From contig JAKBBV010000003.1 in the NCBI GenBank assembly GCA_021808285.1, positions 39,749 through 103,748 of the forward strand: a stretch of DNA of 64,000 nt, in the 5' to 3' direction. The stretch comes from Pseudomonadota bacterium (GTDB lineage: Bacteria > Pseudomonadota > Alphaproteobacteria > Caulobacterales > Caulobacteraceae). This document shows positions 7,986 through 16,281 of the stretch, in pieces (the first letter of the stretch is position 1; each line of letters begins with the position of its first letter). A program made the translations under genes and the position numbers. The notes beneath the pieces were generated by a model. It was not told the origin of the DNA. It saw only the letters and a program-made list of their open reading frames with translations, and made no database searches.

Positions 7986-8461
7986 GCCGCGCTCGCCGGG
8001 GCGCTGGCCATCTGGCGCACGCCTCTCAGGATCAATGCGGTCTCCAGACAGGCGGCGGCGGCTTCACGGCCTTTATTGCCGGCGTCATCGCTGCTGCGCG
8101 CCAAGGCCTGCTCGTCCGTATAGGTCGTCAGGACGCCGAAGGCGATCGGCGTCTCCGTCGCCAGCCCCGCGGTCATGAGGCCAAGACTCGCCGCCAGGCT
8201 GATGAACTCAAAGTGAGCGGTATCGCCCTTGATCACGCAGCCGAGGCAAATCACGCCGTCATACAGCCCGGTCTTGGCCAGGGTCTGTGCGATCAGGGGC
8301 AGCTCATAGGCGCCGGGGGCCTCGAGCCGGTCCTGCTCCAGGACCGATAGATGGTGTTCGGCGAGGTAGGCGAGCGCCCCGCGCACCAGGCCCTCGGTGA
8401 TCTCGGGATTGAAGCGGCTGACAACCAGGGCCAGACGCGGAATGTCGAGGGTTTTGGTCAT
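7982..8461 (-). CDS. ribH: 6,7-dimethyl-8-ribityllumazine synthase
   Basis: This 159-residue lumazine synthase condenses 5-amino-6-ribitylaminouracil with 3,4-dihydroxy-2-butanone 4-phosphate. Recognisable segments are VVSRFNPEITEGL near the N-terminus (substrate-binding Phe-Asn), the PGAYELP loop, and GCVIKGDTAHFEFI (around 75-88), with the conserved phosphate-binding region and catalytic His. It follows ribBA by 2 bp and overlaps the SDR gene. Confidence 0.95.
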   Translation of the reverse strand: MTKTLDIPRLALVVSRFNPEITEGLVRGALAYLAEHHLSVLEQDRLEAPGAYELPLIAQTLAKTGLYDGVICLGCVIKGDTAHFEFISLAASLGLMTAGLATETPIAFGVLTTYTDEQALARSSDDAGNKGREAAAACLETALILRGVRQMASAPASAA

Positions 8462-8463
8462 GC

Positions 8464-9687
8464 TCAGGCCGCCGTCAGGTCTAGTGTCGCTTTGGGGCCA
8501 AGACGGTGCCCCAGCTTGTCGCGTTTGGTTTCAAGATAGGCTTTGTTATGCGGGTTGGTCGCCGCGATCAGGGGAACTTCTTCAATGACGTCCACCCCGT
8601 ACCGGGTCAGGTCGGCGGTCTTGCGTGGATTATTGGTCAGCAACCGCACCGAACTGAGGCCGAGGCTCTTCAGAATCTGAGCTGCGACGCCAAAGTCCCT
8701 GAGATCCTCTTCGAAACCGAGGGCGTGGTTCGCCTCCACCGTATCGAGGCCTTCGTCCTGGAGCGAATAGGCGCGTATCTTGTTCAACAGGCCAACCCCC
8801 CTGCCCTCATGGCCGCGAACATAGATGACCGCGCCGTTGCCGCTATCGCTGACCGCCTGCAACGACGCCTGAAGCTGGCTACCGCAGTCACAGCGCAGGG
8901 AGCCCAGCGCGTCCCCGGTCAGGCATTCGGAGTGCACGCGCACGAGGGCCCCGGGGGACAGCGGCCCCCTGACCAGGGCCAGATGCTCGACGCCATCCAG
9001 CCGGCTTCGGAAAGCCCGGACTTCAAGCGCCTCCCCCCCAAACCGGGATGGCAGGCGCGCGCGGGCCGCCTCCTCGACCAGGGATTCATGGGCGGTGCGG
9101 AATGCCGCCAGTTCTGCGATCGAATAGATCGGAATGCCGTGCTCGGCCGAGAAGCGTTCGAGGTCAGGCAACCGCGCCATCTCCCCGTCATCGCGCATGA
9201 TCTCGCAGATCACGGCGGCGGGTCGCAATCCCGCCAGCCGGGCCAGATCCACCGAGCCCTCCGTGTGACCAGCGCGAACGAGCACCCCTCCGTCGACCGC
9301 GCGAAGGGGAAAAATATGACCAGGAGAGACGAGGTCAGCAGGCGTCGCGTCTGGGGCGACGGCCGCGGCGATGGTGCGGGCTCGGTCAAAGGCCGAGATC
9401 CCGGTGGTGACGCCGTCTCGCGCCTCGATGGAAACCGTGAAGGCGGTCTGCCGCGGACTGGTATTGCGATCCGCCATCGGCGCGAGGCCCAGGCGATCGA
9501 CCAGCGGCCCCTCCAACGCCAGGCAGATCAGCCCCCGGCCATATCGGGCCATGAAGTTGACCTGGTCGGGCGTGGCGTGCTCCGCCGCGATCACGAGGTC
9601 GCCCTCGTTTTCTCTGGCTTCGTCATCGACGAGGATGATCATCTCGCCCGCCTTCAGGCGTTCGAGGGCGTCAGATATCCGCGACAT
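8464..9687 (-). CDS. ribBA: Bifunctional 3,4-dihydroxy-2-butanone 4-phosphate synthase / GTP cyclohydrolase II
   Basis: This 407-residue RibBA protein has two domains. The N-terminal DHBP synthase domain (about 1-205) carries DDEARENEGDLVIAAEHAT, the acidic metal-binding loop, and ends with CEIMRDDGEMARLPDL. The C-terminal GTP cyclohydrolase II domain (about 210-400) has the zinc cysteines in CLTGDALGSLRCDCGSQ and the catalytic VIYVRGHEGRGVGLLNKI. Both active sites look intact; in some alphaproteobacteria the second domain is degenerate, but here the zinc ligands are kept. I chose the ATG at 9685-9687 (MSRISDALERL). It overlaps the end of ribE by 34 bp, and the longer frame upstream is unlike the family. 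Confidence 0.93.
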   Translation of the reverse strand: MSRISDALERLKAGEMIILVDDEARENEGDLVIAAEHATPDQVNFMARYGRGLICLALEGPLVDRLGLAPMADRNTSPRQTAFTVSIEARDGVTTGISAFDRARTIAAAVAPDATPADLVSPGHIFPLRAVDGGVLVRAGHTEGSVDLARLAGLRPAAVICEIMRDDGEMARLPDLERFSAEHGIPIYSIAELAAFRTAHESLVEEAARARLPSRFGGEALEVRAFRSRLDGVEHLALVRGPLSPGALVRVHSECLTGDALGSLRCDCGSQLQASLQAVSDSGNGAVIYVRGHEGRGVGLLNKIRAYSLQDEGLDTVEANHALGFEEDLRDFGVAAQILKSLGLSSVRLLTNNPRKTADLTRYGVDVIEEVPLIAATNPHNKAYLETKRDKLGHRLGPKATLDLTAA

Positions 9688-10280
9688 AGCTGCTCCACAT
9701 ATTTGGCGAAGACGTCGACCTCGACATTGATCTGCGCACCCAGGGCGAGGTCGCCTAGGTGGGTGTGGTCCCAGGTGTGGGGTATGAGCGTCAGTTCGAT
9801 CTCGAAAACGCCGTCCGGACGGTCCGGTTCGCCAACTCGATTGAGGGTCAGGCTGATCCCGTCCAAGGCAATGGACCCTTTCTCGACGCAATACCGGCGA
9901 AGCGCAGCGGGCGCTCGAAGCACCATGCGCCGGGCGGGCGGCTCCTCGATCACTGCGACCAAGGTCGCCCGGCCATCCACGTGGCCCTGGACGAGATGCC
10001 CTGAAAGACGCGTCTCAAGCGTCACAGCCCGCTCAAGATTGACCTTCGATCCGACCACGAGGTCGCCGAGATTGGAGCGCGCCAGGGTTTCGCGACTGAC
10101 GAACACCTCCATCCGTCCGGTGTCGTCGGAAAAGGTCACGGTGAGACACACGCCGTTCACCGCGACGCTCTCGCCCAGGGCGAGGTCGGCGAAGCCCGTC
10201 ATGATCGAGAGCTGACGATCCCCCTGTCCTGGGGTGACCGCCGCGACGCCGCCAACTCTTTCGATGATCCCGGAAAACAT
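9654..10280 (-). CDS. ribE: Riboflavin synthase, alpha subunit
   Basis: This 208-residue protein dismutates two 6,7-dimethyl-8-ribityllumazine molecules to riboflavin. It begins with the classic MFSGIIERVG and shows the internal duplication typical of the family: GESVAVNGVCLTV in the first barrel and KGSIALDGISLTLN in the second, with GHVDGRATLV between them. It starts 5 bp after ribD and overlaps the beginning of ribBA. Confidence 0.95.
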   Translation of the reverse strand: MFSGIIERVGGVAAVTPGQGDRQLSIMTGFADLALGESVAVNGVCLTVTFSDDTGRMEVFVSRETLARSNLGDLVVGSKVNLERAVTLETRLSGHLVQGHVDGRATLVAVIEEPPARRMVLRAPAALRRYCVEKGSIALDGISLTLNRVGEPDRPDGVFEIELTLIPHTWDHTHLGDLALGAQINVEVDVFAKYVEQLCRGYLTPSNA

Positions 10281-10285
10281 GGTCT

Positions 10286-11353
10286 TCAGTTCGCTCCGCG
10301 CGCGATGATCTCGACCCGGTCGGGTTCGCCCGTCCCGGCGCCTTGCCGGATCAGGACCTGCTCATCCCACAAACCGCGCGCCAGAAACGCCTCGCTGACT
10401 GTCGGACCGGCCTCGATCAGGGCCTCCAGGACCCCGCGGTCGGCGAAGGCCGCGAGCAGCGCGTCAATGTCGCCCGCCACCATGGGGTCGAAGCCCCTCG
10501 CCCGTGCGGCCTCCAGATAGGAAGACGGCGTGCGGCCCCGCCGATCGAGAATGCCCAGCATACGGCGCTTGCCGGGATGGTCAGCGACCCGGCGAACCGT
10601 GAATTCTGGGCGATCCGCGAGGATCGTGCCGGACCCCGTGATCAGGCCGTCAGCTCTTCGCCGCAGGCGATGGGCGAGCTCCAATGACGCCTCAGAGGTG
10701 AAGGTCTTGAGGCCCTGCGGCGGGACCATGCCGCCGACGCGATCGAAGGCCCGCTTGACGGTCAGGAAGGGGCGCCGCCTTAGGCTCCAAACGGCGAAAG
10801 GCGCGATCAGACGGGCGGCCTGGGCGGCCAGCTCCTCACCGGGCCGCCCCAGGGTCTCGATCCGGCGCACTCGAAGTCCCGCAGCGGCAAGGCGCCTCGC
10901 CCCGCCGCCGGCCACCCGCGGGTTGGGATCCAATGCGCCGATCCACACCTCCTGGGCCCCACTCGCCAGAATCGCTTCGACGCACGGGGGCGTCCGGCCA
11001 TGGTGATTGCAGGGCTCAAGCGTGACCACGACGGTGTGAATCCTATCGGCCAGACCCGCTGCCCTCACCTTCGACAGCGCGGCGGCCTCGGCATGGTCCT
11101 GGCCGGCCTTTTCGTGGGCGGCGACGGCCAACTCCCGGCCAGTCGCATCCAGGATCACACAGCCGACGGCAGGGTTGGGGGCCGTGGCTCCGGCAAAGGC
11201 TTCAGCTTCGGATAGGGCCCGCGCGAAGGCCGCCAGGATCGGATCCGGTCCGATTGCGGACGGCGGCGTCAGGCCCCGTCGATCCAAGGGCGCCCGGCCA
11301 AGAAGGGGACCTGCGGTTGTCATCGCGGTCGCTGTAGAGCCAAACTGGAACAA
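10286..11353 (-). CDS. ribD: Bifunctional diaminohydroxyphosphoribosylaminopyrimidine deaminase / 5-amino-6-(5-phosphoribosylamino)uracil reductase
   Basis: This 355-residue RibD has an N-terminal zinc deaminase domain: NPAVGCVI, then HAEAAAL with the zinc histidine and catalytic Glu, then EPCNHHGRTPPC with the two zinc cysteines. The C-terminal reductase domain contains RPFLTVKRAFDRVGG, SLELAHRLRRRADGLITGSGTILADRPEFTVR and LIEAGPTVSEAFL. It is the first gene of ribD-ribE-ribBA-ribH-SDR. Translation may start here or at the ATG ten codons later (11323). Only 71 bp separate it from the divergent GntR gene, and I see no FMN riboswitch there. Confidence 0.93.
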   Translation of the reverse strand: MFQFGSTATAMTTAGPLLGRAPLDRRGLTPPSAIGPDPILAAFARALSEAEAFAGATAPNPAVGCVILDATGRELAVAAHEKAGQDHAEAAALSKVRAAGLADRIHTVVVTLEPCNHHGRTPPCVEAILASGAQEVWIGALDPNPRVAGGGARRLAAAGLRVRRIETLGRPGEELAAQAARLIAPFAVWSLRRRPFLTVKRAFDRVGGMVPPQGLKTFTSEASLELAHRLRRRADGLITGSGTILADRPEFTVRRVADHPGKRRMLGILDRRGRTPSSYLEAARARGFDPMVAGDIDALLAAFADRGVLEALIEAGPTVSEAFLARGLWDEQVLIRQGAGTGEPDRVEIIARGAN

Positions 11354-11382
11354 GTCCCAAGCTGAACCCAGCCCGAGGCCAT

Positions 11383-11394
11383 CTTACATGTTAG
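11383..11394. promoter_or_regulatory. Candidate GntR/FadR operator between ribD and the regulator
   Basis: CTTACATGTTAG is a near-palindrome (10 of 12 positions symmetric, core ACATGT). It sits in the 71-bp divergent gap, 30 bp from each start codon. Position and symmetry suit autoregulation by the adjacent FadR-type protein and possible control of the riboflavin genes. This is inference only. Confidence 0.4.
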
Positions 11395-11424
11395 AGTTCG
11401 AGCTCACCTCATGACCCACGCGCG

Positions 11425-12129
11425 ATGAACCTCAACGCCCCCACGACCAACCGGATGAAAGGTCCCGCCAACGCCGTGGCCCCCGACGGGGCGTGGTCGG
11501 ATGGACTGCAGAAGGCGCGTGTCTACGAGCAGATGCTGCTGGACATCATTCTGGGCGATCTCAAGCCCATGGCGGTCCTGGATGAGAAGGCGTTGGCTGT
11601 GAGCTACGCCGCGGGGGTCGCTGGCGTGCGCGAGGCCCTCAATCGTCTCGCTCTCGAAGGCATGGTCATTCGCCGGCCACGCGTGGGCACTATCGTCGCC
11701 CCTCTGGATATCGCCGAGGTGGAGAACGCCTTCGAGGTTCGTCACATGCTGGAGGCGCGCACCGCGGCTCTAGCCGCGCGGAACGCGCGCCCGGAGGACA
11801 TCGTCGCCGTGCTCACAGCCTTTGACGACGCTGAGGCCGCCATCGCCGAATCGGACTTTCGCCGCATGCTGATGATGGACCGCGCCTTCCATCGCGCGGT
11901 GGCCATGGCGACCAACAATCCCACGCTCGCGCGATTCATCGTCTCGCTACAGAACGTGGCGACTCGCTTCTGGATCTGGCGGATGGAACAACAGAGTCCA
12001 GAGGAGCAGATGCGCGACGTGGCCCTTCACCGCGCCCTGGCCCAAGCCATCGCCGACCGAGACCCGGCAGCGGCCGAGGCCGCCGCCGCCAAGCTCGTGG
12101 GAGACCCGCCAAGCGCGTATAGGGATTGA
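11425..12129 (+). CDS. GntR-family transcriptional regulator, FadR/FCD subfamily
   Basis: This 234-residue protein has an N-terminal winged helix (VYEQMLLDIILGDLKPMAVLDEKALA, then VAGVREALNRLALEGMV and the wing RRPRVGTIVAP). An all-helical FCD ligand domain follows, with FEVRHMLEARTAALAA, MDRAFHRAVAMATNNPTL and the C-terminal ALHRALAQAIADRD; the Asp/His residues there usually bind a metal or carboxylate effector. The segment SYAAGVAG replaces the usual L-x-V-SRTPVREAL, so the recognition helix is somewhat unusual. It is divergent from the riboflavin operon. Effector and targets are unknown. Confidence 0.85.
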   Translation: MNLNAPTTNRMKGPANAVAPDGAWSDGLQKARVYEQMLLDIILGDLKPMAVLDEKALAVSYAAGVAGVREALNRLALEGMVIRRPRVGTIVAPLDIAEVENAFEVRHMLEARTAALAARNARPEDIVAVLTAFDDAEAAIAESDFRRMLMMDRAFHRAVAMATNNPTLARFIVSLQNVATRFWIWRMEQQSPEEQMRDVALHRALAQAIADRDPAAAEAAAAKLVGDPPSAYRD

Positions 12130-12210
12130 ATTGAGTCGTCGCCCTCCTCGTGCGTCGGGTCCTATTCCGGTTCACCCTCTCACCGTCGCCGTCGATGGAG
12201 GTCGGACAAC

Positions 12211-12948
12211 ATGGTCGTAAGACGCCGGTTTCCCTGGCGCCCTGCCGGGTCGGCAAGGGGGCATGCCAGCCGCCGCCGCACGATCGCACCACGACCCCCG
12301 CTTCGGCGCGGATTGCGCGGCCTGGCGCCGATTAGCCTGATCCTCGGCCTGGTCTTGGCGAATGCGGCCTGCTCCGCCCCCAATCCGGATCCGGCCGCCG
12401 CGCCGGGCGGGCACTACGAGCTTGACCCCGCCCATGCCAGCGTCACGGCCCGCGTTCTGCACATGGGGCTCAGCCGGTACACTCTGCGCTTCGACAAGCT
12501 GGCGGCTTCCTATGACTACGATCCTGCTCAGCCTGAGGCGACGCGGGTCACGGCGACGATTGAGGCCCGGTCCCTGGACACGGGGGACAAGGCGGACAGC
12601 GCCCGGTTCTCAGATTTGTTTCTCGACGCGGACGCCCATCCGATCATCCGTTTCGTCTCCACCGGGATGACCCGATCGGACCCGGATCATGGCAAGCTCG
12701 ACGGCCTCTTGACCCTCGCGGGCGTGACGCGACCGATCAGCCTGGATGTCACCTATAACGGAACTGAAGCGGAGATCGTGGGCGGCAGACGGATGGGCTT
12801 TTCCGCCCGGGCGACGATCCGACGCTCGGACTTCGGCGCAGCGCCGCTTCGAGCCTTCGTCGGGAACGAGGTCGATCTGGATCTGGAGTTGGAATTCGTC
12901 CGCCGGGGCGACGCCGCGCCCGCGCCCGCGCCCGTCGACGGCTCCTGA
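12211..12948 (+). CDS. YceI-family periplasmic or lipid-binding protein
   Basis: This 245-residue protein has an arginine-rich start and a hydrophobic segment GLAPISLILGLVLANAACSA, an export signal that could end at a lipobox-like cysteine. The YceI beta-barrel domain follows from about residue 68: YELDPAHASVTARVLHMGLSRYTLRFDKL, TATIEARSLDTGD, FLDADAHPIIRFVST, and GLLTLAGVTRPISLDVTY. YceI proteins bind isoprenoid-like or amide ligands in the periplasm, and the exact role is usually unknown. The annotated start gives an unusually long basic N-terminus; a later start near the hydrophobic segment is possible. Confidence 0.8.
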   Translation: MVVRRRFPWRPAGSARGHASRRRTIAPRPPLRRGLRGLAPISLILGLVLANAACSAPNPDPAAAPGGHYELDPAHASVTARVLHMGLSRYTLRFDKLAASYDYDPAQPEATRVTATIEARSLDTGDKADSARFSDLFLDADAHPIIRFVSTGMTRSDPDHGKLDGLLTLAGVTRPISLDVTYNGTEAEIVGGRRMGFSARATIRRSDFGAAPLRAFVGNEVDLDLELEFVRRGDAAPAPAPVDGS

Positions 12949-13019
12949 CCCCGGGGGATGGCGGGCGCAAGGGTGTTCGGTCTAGGTTTGATGTCTGACG
13001 TGCAGGATGGGGACTGAAG

Positions 13020-16000
13020 ATGAACGGGCAAGCGGTTCGCAAGGGACGGCGGCAGGCGCTGATGGAGGCCGCCGGCGCGACCCTCGCCCTGCTCTGCCTG
13101 GCTCCGGCCGCAGCGGCCCATGCTGATGCAACCGCCACGCCCGCAACCGCCTACGATGAGATGCGCTGGCGGCTCGTGGGCCCGTTCCGAGGCGGGTGGG
13201 CGACCATGGCGGTGGGAGTTCCGACGCGGCCCGACACCTTCTATTTCGGCGGCGCGGGCGGCGGCGTCTGGCGTACGGACGACGCCGGACGGACGTGGCG
13301 GTCCCTGTTCGACCAGGGCGGCGCCGCCAGCATCGGCGCCCTTGCCGTCGCGCCAAGCGATCCGAACACACTCTATGTCGGGGCCGGCCAACCCGAGCCG
13401 CGCTACGACGTCACCGCTGGCGAAGGCGTCTACAAGTCCAACGACGGCGGTCGCACCTGGACATCGCTCGGTCTGGCGGCGACCAAATATATCGGTCGCA
13501 TCTGGGTCGATCCGAGGAGCGCCGACACCGTCCTCGTCGCGGCTCAGGGACACTTCTTCGGGCCCAACCCCGAGCGGGGAGTCTATCGATCCGTCGACGG
13601 CGGCAAGACCTGGGCCCAGACTCTCAAGATCGACGACGACACGGGCGTTCAGGACCTGGCCAGCGATCCGGCCGACCCCGATGTGATTTTCGCCGCCGCC
13701 TGGCAGGTCCGGCAGTATCCCTGGCAGAGCTATTTCACTCCCGCCGCGGGAATGGAAAGCGCCATCTACAAATCGACCGACGGCGGACGAAGCTGGACCA
13801 AGCTGGCCGGCGGGGGCTGGCCTGGCGGCTCTCTGGGACGCATCGGACTTGCCGCAGCCCGCCTCGCCAATGGCCAGACCCGGGTCTACGCGGACATCGA
13901 CTCGGAGACGGCAGGGGGGCTCTGGCGATCTGACGATGGCGGCGCCCATTGGTCCCGCGTCAATCCGACCCGGGCGTTCACCAGCTACTACGCCAGTCGC
14001 CTGACCGTGGCGCCGGATGACCCCGACACCGTCTATACAGTCGGTCAATCGATCCGCCGCTGCACGCAGGGCGGAGCCGTGTGCACGATCATTCGCGGCT
14101 CGCCCGGCGGCGACGACTATCATTTCATCTGGATCAACCCGCTTCACCCCGACCACATCATCACCGGGAGCGACCAGGGCGCAGCGGTGAGCGTCGATGG
14201 CTGGAAGACCTGGTCGAGCTGGTACAATCAACCCACCGGGCAGTTCTATCACCTCGCCGCGGACAACAGCTTCCCTTACCGGATCTATTCCGGCCAACAG
14301 GACAGCGGCACAGTCGGCATCGCCAGCCGCACCGACTACGGCGGACCGGGAATCCGGGACTGGCGGCCGGTCGGCGGAGATGAACGGGATTTCGACATCC
14401 CGGACCCGACGGATCCGGCGATCGTCTACACTTCGGGGCTCGGCGGCCGGGTCAGCCGCTTCGACGGCCATACCGGCGACGTTTCCGATATCTCGCCCTG
14501 GCCCGTTTCAACCTACGGCAAACGTCCCACCAGGGTGCCCCACCACTTCAACTGGGTCATGCCCCTCGTCCTCTCCCGAACCGGGCCAACCACGCTCTAC
14601 GCCGGCGGCGAGGCCCTGTTCGCCAGCAGCGATGGCGGCCGCAACTGGATAACCATCGGCGATGATCTTGTGGGCAAGGCGCCTGGCGCGCGGGACTGCG
14701 AGGGCCAGCCGACCCCGGAGGAGGCCAAGGACTGCGGCTACGGCACGATAACGGCGATCGAGCCCTCGGCGCGGCACGCAGGGGAAATCTGGGTGGGAAC
14801 GGACGATGGGCTGATCCAATTGACCCGCGACGGGGGCGCTCATTGGGTCAATGTGACGCCGCCCGGTCTCAAGCCCTGGACCCGAATCGACTCGCTTGAT
14901 GTATCCCAACTCGCCGACGGGGTGGCCTATGTGGCCGCTGACGCCCAGCGGCTGGATGATTTCGAGCCTCATATCTGGCGGACCCAGGACTACGGCGCGA
15001 CCTGGACGCAAATCGGCGGGGGGCTGCCGGCGGGACATTTCATCAGCGCCATTCGAGCCGACCCCAAAAAGGCAGGCCTCCTCTATGCTGGCTCGGATCA
15101 GACGGTCATGGTCTCGTTCGACGATGGCGCACATTGGGGATCCTTACGGCAGAACCTTCCCACGGCCTGGGTGCGCGATCTTCTCGTGCACGGCGATGAT
15201 CTGATCGCGGCGACGCAGGGTCGAGCGATCTGGGTCATGGATGATCTCGGCGCACTTCGCCAAATCGAGCCCGGGACCGCCAGCGCCCAGGTGAGCCTGC
15301 TCCAACCCGCGCCGGCCCTGCGCTGGCGAGGCGACAATAACAAGGACACCCCTCCTCCGCCCGAAACGCCGCTCGGTGAGAACCCGCCGGCCGGCGCGGT
15401 CATCGACTATGTTCTGGGCCCGGCGACGAGGGGACCGGTGACGCTGGAGATCCGCGACGCTTCGGGAGCGCTCGTCCGTCGTTTCTCCAGCGACAGCCCA
15501 CCCGATCCGGCCAAGGGCGACATCTATTTCCAGAAGGGCTGGACCCGGCCCGACGCGCGGCTCTCCGCCGAACCCGGCGCCCATCGCTTTATCTGGAACC
15601 TGCGCTATCCGCGTCCCCGCGCCGTTCACTACGATTACGCCATGGGGATCACGTGGCGGGAAGGCACATATCTGACGCCGCAGGGTCCCATGGCGCTCCC
15701 AGGCGCCTACACGGTGACGCTCAAGGCGGATGGCCTCAGCCGGACTGAGCCTCTGCAGGTGACGATGGACCCGCGCGAGCGGGTCCCGTTGGCGGACCTC
15801 AAGGCCGGCCTCGATTATTCGCGCCAGATCGTTGCGGCGCTGGAGACGACATGGCGCGGGGCCGGTGAAACGGGACCGGTCAGGTCGCAGATCGAGGCGC
15901 TGACGCAGAAGCTGAAAGGCCCCGACAACACGACGCTCGCGGAAAGGGCGCAGGCCATCGCCGCGGCGCTCGGCGCGCCCTCGGAGCCGGACAGTTTTGA

Positions 16001-16259
16001 CAGCCTGGATTCAGCGCTCGTCTATCTGGAGGTGGCCGCTGAGGGCGCGGACGCGCCGCCGACCGGGCCGCAGAAGGCTGTCCTCGCCGACCTCCTGACC
16101 AAGCTGTCGGCGCGAGAGGCCCGCTGGACACAGATCGAGACGACGGGGATTCCTCAACTGAATGCGGCTCTGGTCTCAGCCCATCTGCCGGTGGTGACGG
16201 TTCCGGGGGATGCCGCGTTCAAAACGGACGACGAGGATAATGGCGTCGACCTGCCCTGA
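13020..16259 (+). CDS. Secreted BNR/VPS10-type beta-propeller repeat protein
   Basis: This 1079-residue exported protein has a signal peptide ending near residue 37 (ATLALLCLAPAAAAHADA). Many Asp-box (BNR, S-x-D-x-G-x-x-W) repeats are spread over the first 750 residues, for example SNDGGRTWTSL, SVDGGKTWAQT, STDGGRSWTKL, SDDGGAHWSRV, SSDGGRNWITI and TRDGGAHWVNV. The pattern matches the WD40/YVTN/BNR-like or sortilin-type propellers often annotated as glycosyl hydrolases. The last 330 residues are non-repeat, with an Ig-like segment near 800 (GPVTLEIRDASGALVRRF). It is followed after 22 bp by an M28 peptidase gene, suggesting a joint extracytoplasmic role. No catalytic residues can be assigned. 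Confidence 0.85.
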   Translation: MNGQAVRKGRRQALMEAAGATLALLCLAPAAAAHADATATPATAYDEMRWRLVGPFRGGWATMAVGVPTRPDTFYFGGAGGGVWRTDDAGRTWRSLFDQGGAASIGALAVAPSDPNTLYVGAGQPEPRYDVTAGEGVYKSNDGGRTWTSLGLAATKYIGRIWVDPRSADTVLVAAQGHFFGPNPERGVYRSVDGGKTWAQTLKIDDDTGVQDLASDPADPDVIFAAAWQVRQYPWQSYFTPAAGMESAIYKSTDGGRSWTKLAGGGWPGGSLGRIGLAAARLANGQTRVYADIDSETAGGLWRSDDGGAHWSRVNPTRAFTSYYASRLTVAPDDPDTVYTVGQSIRRCTQGGAVCTIIRGSPGGDDYHFIWINPLHPDHIITGSDQGAAVSVDGWKTWSSWYNQPTGQFYHLAADNSFPYRIYSGQQDSGTVGIASRTDYGGPGIRDWRPVGGDERDFDIPDPTDPAIVYTSGLGGRVSRFDGHTGDVSDISPWPVSTYGKRPTRVPHHFNWVMPLVLSRTGPTTLYAGGEALFASSDGGRNWITIGDDLVGKAPGARDCEGQPTPEEAKDCGYGTITAIEPSARHAGEIWVGTDDGLIQLTRDGGAHWVNVTPPGLKPWTRIDSLDVSQLADGVAYVAADAQRLDDFEPHIWRTQDYGATWTQIGGGLPAGHFISAIRADPKKAGLLYAGSDQTVMVSFDDGAHWGSLRQNLPTAWVRDLLVHGDDLIAATQGRAIWVMDDLGALRQIEPGTASAQVSLLQPAPALRWRGDNNKDTPPPPETPLGENPPAGAVIDYVLGPATRGPVTLEIRDASGALVRRFSSDSPPDPAKGDIYFQKGWTRPDARLSAEPGAHRFIWNLRYPRPRAVHYDYAMGITWREGTYLTPQGPMALPGAYTVTLKADGLSRTEPLQVTMDPRERVPLADLKAGLDYSRQIVAALETTWRGAGETGPVRSQIEALTQKLKGPDNTTLAERAQAIAAALGAPSEPDSFDSLDSALVYLEVAAEGADAPPTGPQKAVLADLLTKLSAREARWTQIETTGIPQLNAALVSAHLPVVTVPGDAAFKTDDEDNGVDLP

Positions 16260-16281
16260 CCCATCTGATTGGAGCTATCGC

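Noticed and set aside
11354..11424. FMN riboswitch upstream of ribD
   Set aside because: Only 71 bp lie between ribD and the divergent gene, too short for an RFN element, and I see none of its conserved segments by eye.
12753..14471. Long minus-strand open frame under the BNR-repeat gene
   Set aside because: The plus strand carries repeated Asp-box motifs with a signal peptide; the antisense translation shows no family-like segment.
13020..16259. Sialidase function for the BNR-repeat protein
   Set aside because: Asp-boxes alone do not indicate sialidase. No arginine triad or nucleophile Tyr arrangement could be recognised, and the number of repeats fits VPS10/YCF48-like propellers better.
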